Assembly: GCA_015680685.1 (NCBI GenBank)
Contig: MNCI01006565.1
Location: forward strand, 83,708-135,376
Reading direction: 5' to 3'
DNA from: Gnetum montanum
Taxonomy: Eukaryota; Streptophyta; Gnetopsida; Gnetales; Gnetaceae
Length of the DNA: 51,669 nt
Below are positions 44,482-51,669 of the stretch, one piece after another. Positions within the stretch are counted from its first letter, which is position 1. Each line of letters opens with the position of its first letter. The notes under the pieces were generated by a model, which made no database searches, was not told the DNA's origin, and saw only the letters and a list, made by a program, of their open reading frames with translations. A program made the translations under genes and the position numbers.

Positions 44482-44500
44482 TGCTTGGCAATGATACCAA
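44482..44500 (-). other. Primer-binding site of copy 4
   Basis: The minus strand reads TTGGTATCATTGCCAAGCA after the LTR. The first 14 positions match the tRNA-Asp complement except for three transitions. Confidence 0.6.
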
Positions 44501-45394
44501 TGATGAGTGGTGAAGGTACCCCTACAATCAACCATACAAATCATGAAGTGTTCACACATGATTTGGTCGAATTCCATGAACTCTATAGTTTCTGGTGCAC
44601 TAGTTTTGAAGGAAGTGAACTTTACCCTAATGGTTATTTGTTGTTCTCCTAGTTACACTTGTGATGTATGAATGTATGATTAAGTGTAATTGAGACATAT
44701 GATTTTTATTATTCTATGTTTTATGTTTCTTAGTACTTAAAGTAAAGAGATGAAGTGGTTTAATAACTAGTTTAATATAACTATTTAGCTAGCCTTTAAC
44801 TAGTCCTAACATAAGCATTTGGTCCCACTTTTTATACACATCCTAAACCCATGTATCCATTATTGAATTACCAAGTGCTATGCTACTGGGTGCACCAAGT
44901 AATAATTCTACTAGGATTATCAAGTGAATACATGTTTACACTTGAACTGGTTGTACTCACATGTTTAATTTATTTAGATTAAATAATTAACTAATCATTT
45001 AAACTCTAATTTAGCTTAATTTAACTTAATTAATTACATATTTAATGAAAAAAATGGATGCATAAATAAATCATTAATCTATTCTAAGTGCTACAAGGTT
45101 TGATTAAAAGGCTTGTCTTTGTTGCCATACACATTATTGTGGTTTAGGCACAATAGTGCTTGAATAAAGATCTGTACACTCTAGGCACTCAGAGAAATAT
45201 TCCAACTTTTAAATGAAAAAATTACAAGAGCTCTACTACTATTATAACCTGATATCCCATAAACATGGCTATAAACTCATATTTATAGTTTTTATTATAG
45301 GACTGCATTGATGAGGCCTCGTAGATAGGGCAACACCACATAAATGGAGCCCTATCTATGGGGGCCCATCAACATGACACTTTGACACTCATCA
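44501..45394 (-). mobile_element. 5' LTR of Ty3 copy 4
   Basis: 894 bp, TGATGAG to CTCATCA. In element sense the U3 contains GATGGGCCCCC and GGTGTTGCCCTATC blocks shared with the solo LTR at 45495, then an ACTATAAATATGAG TATA box. It is followed by a primer site and the start of gag. Confidence 0.85.
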
Positions 45395-45494
45395 AACATC
45401 CATGTAACCATACAACTAACACAAAACTTTAGTAAAATAAAAGTTATAACAACTTAACATTAAATTATGATTTTACATTTTAAGAATTACTTAA

Positions 45495-46387
45495 TAATGA
45501 GTGGTGAGTATACCCTATGCCCAACCATATGAATTACAAGCATTCACACACAATTTGGTCAAATTCTATAGACCTTAAGTTGCCACGTACATTAGTTCCA
45601 AGACATGAAATCTAATCATGATGATTGTTGTATTTCCAACTATACTTGTGGAGCTTTAGTTGTATGGTAAAGTGTACTTGAGGCACATGATTTTTATTAT
45701 TTTATATTTTATTCATCTATGATTAACAACAAGTTGAAACTTAATTCATGAACCTATTTAATTAATCTAATTACTAATTAATAACTATCCTAACATAAGC
45801 ATCTAGTCCCACTTTCTATACACATCCTAAATGCAAACAACATTGCTAGGCGACCAAGTGTTAAGTGCTGTTGGGATTATCAAGTGTTGTATGTTATGCT
45901 TGAAGAAGTTGTACTTATGTGTTTAATCTATTTAGCTTAATTAATTAATCAATTGAAATCTAGCTTAGCTTAATAAATTACATAATTAATGAAAATAGTA
46001 AATACAAAAATAAATCATTAATCTATTCCAAATGCTACAAGGTTTGATCAAAAGGCCCATCTTTATTGCCATTCACACTAGTGTACTTAGGTACATCACT
46101 GTTTAAATAAAGATCTCTACACTTTTTAACTCCTATTGTAGGCACTCAAAGAAATATTCTAACTCTCAAATAATAAAACTACAAGAGCTTTGCTACAATG
46201 AATACAAGATATGGCATAAACATGGTGGGTGAGCCTATATTTATAGACTTTATTGGGGAGCTACATTGATGTGGCCTCATAAATGTAGCAAACACTGCAT
46301 TAACGTAGCCCTATCGATGGGGCAACACCATGAAGATGGGGTTATGTCAATAGTGGCCCATTTATGTGACACTTTAACACTTCATCA
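45495..46387 (-). mobile_element. Solo LTR, same Ty3 family
   Basis: 893 bp, TAATGAG to TTCATCA, closest to the LTR of copy 4. The flanks CTTAA (45490-45494) and TTTAA (46388-46392) form a 5-bp target duplication with one transition. No primer site or polypurine tract adjoins it, as expected after LTR-LTR recombination. Confidence 0.82.
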
Positions 46388-46668
46388 TTTAATTTAAGAA
46401 TATACTTTCTAATGTGCAAGTCATAGGTTCAATTTTAAAGAAAATAGTAACATGAATTCATTATATTCTTCACATCTGACATGTAGTTATAACTATAGGT
46501 CTTGAATGTAGTTATCAACACCCCTAAGGAAGAGCATACAAACTACCCTAGTACATTTTTATTGTTGCTACCATATATACCCATCGCATGGAACATGTAT
46601 GCACCATAGAAAAAATTCTAACTCTTTTTAGAGAAAGAAAATTTTTTATGTAAAATATTTTTGAAAGT
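46388..46668. other. No gene; possible SINE fragment
   Basis: CAAGTCATAGGTTCAATTTTAAAG near 46420 resembles the B-box half of the SINE family at 11055-12800, but the A-box half is not visible. Confidence 0.3.
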
Positions 46669-46740
46669 TGGAAACTTAAACTTGCAATCTCTATTTTATT
46701 GTTTGAAGTCTATACCATTAGAATACTCACCTCAATTATG
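46669..46740 (-). repeat. tRNA-derived SINE relic 4 (weak)
   Basis: The minus strand reads GAGGTGAGTATTCTAATGGT and later TTGCAAGTTTAAGTTTCC. It has the same A-box/B-box layout as the relics at 11055-12800, with more decay. Confidence 0.4.
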
Positions 46741-48693
46741 AACAAATTCATTTCTTACTTTATTTATATATGTGTTCAAGAATCCACACATGTCAACCAG
46801 CCTAGACACATGAGCATACTAGTAATGCCATTAAATATGCATGCACTCACAACATTACATTGAATACCTACTCTTTCCACCCATTATAGCTTATAAAAAT
46901 AAAGTGCATGCATTTCAACATACCTTGTAAAACTAAACAAGAACAACCCATTCATAGAATGTATGCTTTTTAGTATACTTGAAGAGAACAAATGTGCATT
47001 GCAGGTGCCACAACTTTCCTTTACGAAAACTCCACCAACAATAACAAAGAAAACAAGATGGAATTTGAGAAGATATATATATATATATATAAGTAAAAAT
47101 AAAGTAACAACAATGTAGGGGTAGTCAAGCTACACTTCAAACGACCAATGAGGTTGAACAATTGAAGCAACTTTGTAGGCATATGTAGAGAAGATTAGAA
47201 AAGCCACCAAAATCCATGGTTCACTTCTTGTTTTACATTTAATCCATGTTGTTGTTGTTTCTATCATAATATCTTTTTTAGGCTCTAATTTTTGGGACTG
47301 TGGCTTTGCCTGCTTATTCAAGAAACCCAAAAATTTAGATTATTCCAATTAAAGCTATGTTTTTCACTTGTTTTTTTGTTGATTTTATATTCTTCTCTTT
47401 ATTGGGCATTGGGCATATTGACCCAACTTGGCATCAAACCATTTTGCTAATAAATTACCTCATAGATGCCTCTGGGCCTAGCATTACAAATGGAAAACAT
47501 AGAAAAAACATGAACATGATGCACCCTGTGCCTTCTTTCGATGCCTATTTGTATTATTCATAGCTGTTCTATTGAAAGTAGATTTAGGTTATTTTCTCAA
47601 GAGAGGTTTTTTTTGTCTTCATCACAATACAATATATTACTGCATATCAATTCTAGGTTGGCATTTGATGACCCATAAATTCCATTGTTGCCATAGTCAA
47701 CCCAATGCTTGTTGGAAGATTCCTAGGTATTCACTTTGTGTTGTTACTTTTATTAGCAACTTATTTCCCTTAATTTGGTGGGTTGTTCGATATTACTACT
47801 TTTTTGGTGTTACCATTTTTCATGAACAGGTGTATGTTATGGTTATATATGTTTTGTTGAAGTATTTTTTACCCTCTAGATCCAAATCGAAGGATGAATT
47901 CTTCTTTCGTTTTCTACATCCTTTCTAGGACATGTCTATTTGGTTAATTTTTTTGAGTGCAACTAACATAATAGTGTTTGTGGAATAAAATTTGAATTTC
48001 CTTGGGCAAACCCTTATGTTTAGTTTGGTTGTTTGCACGAACTAGGCTTCATTTTGGATTATATGCTGAAATGCCCAAATGTTGCCTTTGATATTACTTT
48101 TGGATAGTGTTTCCTTAATGTTGGATCTTTGTAGATGGAATATGTTCTTCCTAGATTTTGATAAGTTAGTTGCATATCAACAAATACTACACTACAATAC
48201 AATTTTCAAATGCTTTCTTATGTTTTGAGGCTCTTGGGAGGCATCTACGTTACTTGAAGTGAATGGACAAAGGGATTTTCACATTAAGAGAATTGATTAT
48301 TCTAACAAGCAATGAAGGGCATTTTTTTTATTTTTCAAGTGTTTATGAAGATGGGAAATGTTAAGTTCGTCATGATATCATCTAACATAGTACCATCCAT
48401 AGCTTGTATATTGTTTTTTTTTAACAAGATTTTTCAAATCATATGAGATTCATCATCACTTGCAATTGATTTTTTAAGTATTAAAGAGAATTAATATCAT
48501 ATAATATAGAAAGCCAATATAATATAAGCTTTTTGAATTAAGACAGAATATTGAAGATTGTTTTTATAAATTTTGCTAGATGTTTTTCCCTGATTAATTG
48601 TTAAAACTATCAAAATTGATTGCATTATTGTAATCTTTTGGTCTATTGTTGCCTAACAATCACTAACCAATTTCTTGAAGTTTTGGACATACC
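46741..48693. other. Unrecognised region, includes (AT)n
   Basis: Contains an (AT)9 run at 47073-47090. Open frames of 60-118 codons (47130-47330 minus; 47357-47563 and 47572-47928 plus) have no recognisable domain. The right part should be the 3' internal portion of the copia-type element whose polypurine tract and LTR follow, but no copia RT, RNase H or integrase motif could be read. Confidence 0.4.
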
Positions 48694-48706
48694 AAAAAGG
48701 GGGAGA
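48694..48706 (+). other. Copia-type polypurine tract
   Basis: AAAAAGGGGGAGA followed by T/TGTTGACC. The AAAAAGGGGGAGATTGTTG phrase is characteristic of the 3' end of plant Ty1/copia (SIRE-type) elements. Confidence 0.8.
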
Positions 48707-48707
48707 T

Positions 48708-49763
48708 TGTTGACCTTTTGGTATGTTAAAACCTTAAGAAAAATGGAAAATATCAATTTTTTTGTCGTGGATGATGATTTTGTAGGACGTGAATAAGAAC
48801 TTCATAAAGACATACGAACTCAAGGAAAAGAGATCTACATCAAGATGTCAAAATGAAGACTACATGGGCAAGATGAGAACATGAATAAAAATGAAGTCTA
48901 CAAGCCAAATGAAGATTCCCCAAGGACTACCAAGAAGACAAATTGATAAGATAGAGCCTCAAAATTCAAAGTTCAATGTTGAGTAGACATCTTGAAAAAA
49001 TAGTAGATGTCTATTTCTCACTGTAGATGTTCCACTTTTCAAGTAGACATCTTTCCTACATTGAACACAATTTCATAAAGATGTCTCAACTTTGAAATAG
49101 ATGTCTATAGTAGCTATTTAGTAGTCATTGCATAAATTCCAAGGATTTTTCAAAAACTTTGAGGTTATCAGATGATGTTAAAATCTTGGGAATTATGCAA
49201 GTACTATTCACACATAAGCTCTTCATTGTCTATTATAAGCAATTCTATTCTTTCTCCTCTTTGTAACATCATTTGCTTGCTTGTAATTGTATTGAGCTTC
49301 AAGTACAAGGATCTGTAAATTTAGTTACATTCTTTCCTTGTTCTTTTCTTTCTTTCTTGTATTCTTACAGAGTTGATGTGTTTCTTGTGGGAAGGCATCT
49401 TTGTTGAACTTGTTAGGATCCTACAAGATTGAGTGGTTTTGTGGCATTAAAACACTTTAGAGGGGTGCTCAATTTTGTAAAGGTTATGGCATCCTTGAAA
49501 CCACATTTTGAGCTTATTGTGACCTTGCAAGGTTGAGTGGTTTTGTAATGAAAAAGCACTTTAGAATAGAGCTTAGAGCTTGTACAGGGTATGATTCCAT
49601 TCAAACAATATTTTTTTAAGAAACAAAGTTTGGAGGTGTGCATAGATTCTACCCTCCAAGTATGGACATACCCAAGTTAGGAAACAATGTAAAATTTAGT
49701 GTGTTTTTTTTGGTTGATGCAATTTTAATTAGGGAATTTATTCAAACCCCTTCTAAGTTCTCA
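48708..49763 (+). mobile_element. Ty1/copia-type 3' LTR
   Basis: Begins TGTTGACC after the polypurine tract. It is proposed to end CCCCTTCTAAGTTCTCA at 49763, like many SIRE-type LTRs; length 1056 bp. It contains a phased octamer array (48985-49106) and an imperfect direct repeat of about 85-105 bp (49418-49500 and 49524-49600, sharing GGTTGAGTGGTTTTG-type phrases). The 5' half of the element was not found in the window. The right edge is inferred. Confidence 0.7.
48983..49108 (+). repeat. Phased AGACATCT/AGATGTCT array in copia LTR
   Basis: Octamers start at 48985, 49005, 49025 (one variant, AGATGTTC), 49045, 49079 and 49099. Spacings are 20, 20, 20, 34 and 20 bp. The two forms are reverse complements, so the motif alternates in orientation on a two-helical-turn grid. 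Confidence 0.85.
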
Positions 49764-49809
49764 ATCTATAGAAGAACATAAATGTAAGTTTCAGGTCCCT
49801 ATTAAACTA

Positions 49810-50372
49810 GGATAAATGCTTGGTTACATGGTTTCTTTCATTAATCCATTACAAGATCAAACTTCAAAACATGATACTAAGTTATTAAGGTAGGAAGGTG
49901 CAAGGAAAAAATTTATTTTATCAAGGGTATGCTCTCATAATAATGAGCAAAGATATTCTATTTAAAAATTAAGACAATGGAACTATACTTTATAAAATTA
50001 AGAAGTAATGAAAAGCACCTAAAATAAATGTCTACGCTCTTGTTAGCCTTCATTGATTTTGTTGCAAGTTCGAGTAGTTGCNCGAAAAGCAATGACTTTT
50101 ACATGTGAAGCTATGTTACTTTATTGCAAGATGGAGAAAGTGTTACAAAGTCACATGTATTGTAGAAACCTAGTATGTAGATACAAACAACAATTGAATG
50201 ATCAATATGATAAAACATGAGGAGAGCCACACATTTTCATAGTTTGTAGGTAATTCTAATACAAAAATTGGTAGATTCATCTCTTAAAAGAATACTTCGA
50301 ATGAATAATTAGAAGAAAATGTTGAACTTTTGGCTTTCATCATTTTTCCATAAATAAGGGTTTTGATTTCAT
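49810..50372 (-). pseudogene. Truncated receptor-kinase 3' end (copy 2)
   Basis: On the minus strand it repeats the fragment at 30387-30960, with the same altered AACATTTTCTTCTAATTATT in place of the gene's AACGTTTTCTTCAGATTAGT. The two fragments are thus closer to each other than to the intact gene. Near the single N at 50082, a stretch of about 16 bases present in copy 1 is missing. Confidence 0.85.
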
Positions 50373-51669
50373 ATGAAAAGTAGAAGAGAGAAGATCAAAA
50401 CTCTTCCTAAAGATTAACAAAACCATCAATTAGAAATAATGAACAAATAGCAATAGAAGTTGAAACCTTTTCATCGTTGAGCCTTAAAAATAAAAATAGA
50501 ATTAATACTATATAAAATAAATAAATTATTTAGCTTTTATTGGAAATTTATTTTGTTTAGAAGCTATAACTAAAAGATAATATATTTGAGAATTTGATAT
50601 TTAACTCTTGAAGAAAGGTCATGTTATTGTTTTGTTGCTAGATAATAACTATACCCTCAAGATTACAAATAAAATAGAGAAGAAGTAGCTGAAGACACTT
50701 TCAAATGTAAAGAAAGAAAGTAAACAAAACTAGTTTATCACCAATAATGATATCATTGATTCTTGGTTAAAGGTTGTTGAATATTATGGATATCCATTTC
50801 CAAGCATGTTGTGTAATATGATACATATTTGGAAAAAAACATTGAGTCTTTGCTTCCACAAAAAAGACATTGAGATGAAATGATTCTTATATGTTTAAGA
50901 CAAATGCTAATACAAAAACCTTGATAAATATGATGCTATAAAAATATAAAATTCTGAAAGGTAGGAACTCTCCAAATATCTTCCACTGTCCTCATTCAAA
51001 AAGTGTGGTGATTATTGCATTTTTAAGCCTTATTAAATTTGTTGTAAATTAAATCATTCTTAGTAATATTTTCATATGTGGGTTTGAAGTTAAAAGGAAA
51101 AGCATATCTTCTATCGTTCTAGAAAAGGTTTAAAAATCCTAATCCAAATGATTATTGACTATAAATAAATTCAAAAGATTAGACATTAAATTTTCAAAAT
51201 ATTTTTTTTATTTTTTATTCAAACTAGAGAGGCTAGAAGTCTCCTTTAATGTAATCTATTTATCATGGATACATAGACAATAAATTGTAGTGATGCTAAA
51301 TTTGCTTTAGGTAATACATAATCTAGATGAATTAGTAGCCAAAGCTCTTTTATTAAATGGAATCCATAATGTACTAATGTTCTTGATGATGTTTTCTAAA
51401 ATTGTAATATGATTGAAATTCCAATACTTACTAAGATTGGAGTAGGTCCTCAAAATTTGTTTAAGAATTAAGAAGTTAAGAATATAAATAAATTTAGAAA
51501 AAAGAAGATAGTGAAGAATGTTATTAGAAGGCAAACTATTATCATTTTTAGGTTTTCCTTGTATAAGTTTCTTTCTTAAATGAAGCATTCAAAAATCATC
51601 TTCACCAATGCAATTTACAATTCGTTTTGTTACAAGAGAAACACCCTAGTTATAATAATTAATAAAGCT
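50373..51669 (-). pseudogene. LINE ORF2 relic, inverted duplicate
   Basis: The minus-strand counterpart of 29114-30380. The open frame 51307-51588 (MLHLRKKLIQGKPKND) matches MLHLRNKLMQEKPKND at 29193, and a W-PF-KRA region follows. It runs off the right end of the window. Confidence 0.7.

Noticed and set aside
47572-47928. 118-codon plus-strand open frame as a small membrane protein
   Set aside because: Hydrophobic F/Y/I-rich translation is typical of T-rich DNA; no homology or gene context. Probably decayed internal sequence of the copia-type element.

Overview
The window is plant nuclear DNA, most likely from a large, gene-poor, repeat-rich genome. One leucine-rich-repeat receptor kinase gene sits in about 50 kb of old, nested, mutated retroelements. 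The gene architecture (plant LRRNT, 24-residue LRRs, Ser/Thr kinase with one late intron), the plant L1-type LINE and the Ty3 elements primed by tRNA-Asp all point to a seed plant. Heavy C-to-T/G-to-A decay and layers of nesting would suit a gymnosperm, but that last step is inference. There are two N blocks (16148-16883 and 34370-35163) and three single Ns.

Region 1 (1-10505) is a nest of one Ty3/gypsy family with Athila-type features (tRNA-Asp primer site, FMDDFS-type RT, long 3' non-pol region). A minus-strand copy (B) carries recognisable gag, protease, RT, RNase H and integrase. An LTR of another copy (D) abuts its 3' region on the left, and B itself lies in the 3' region of a plus-strand copy (A). 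Region 2 (10506-14281) is intergenic. It holds three tRNA-derived SINE relics, a C15 tract, and a decayed tandem array plus a perfect hairpin just upstream of the gene.

Region 3 (14282-17760) is the receptor kinase gene (class XII-like), with its middle hidden in an N block. Region 4 (19203-26040) has an inverted repeat of LINE ORF1 relics and a nearly full-length minus-strand LINE. That LINE has a 15-bp target duplication, inserted into the zinc-knuckle part of an older LINE. Region 5 (27240-31720) holds more LINE relics and a truncated copy of the receptor kinase 3' end. This LINE/kinase block is repeated in inverted orientation at 49810-51669.

Region 6 (32459-46387) is a second Ty3 cluster: a pol-deleted minus-strand element (32602-40531) inserted in the 5' LTR of a plus-strand, also pol-deleted element, then an opposing truncated element, then a solo LTR with its target duplication. 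Region 7 (46388-49763) is mostly unrecognised, ending in a Ty1/copia-type polypurine tract and LTR. That LTR carries a strikingly regular 20-bp-phased octamer array.

No operon-like or defence-island system is present. The points of interest are the receptor gene, its duplicated 3' ends, the modular U3 promoters of the Ty3 family, the phased array in the copia LTR, and the LINE's ATGA ORF1/ORF2 overlap.
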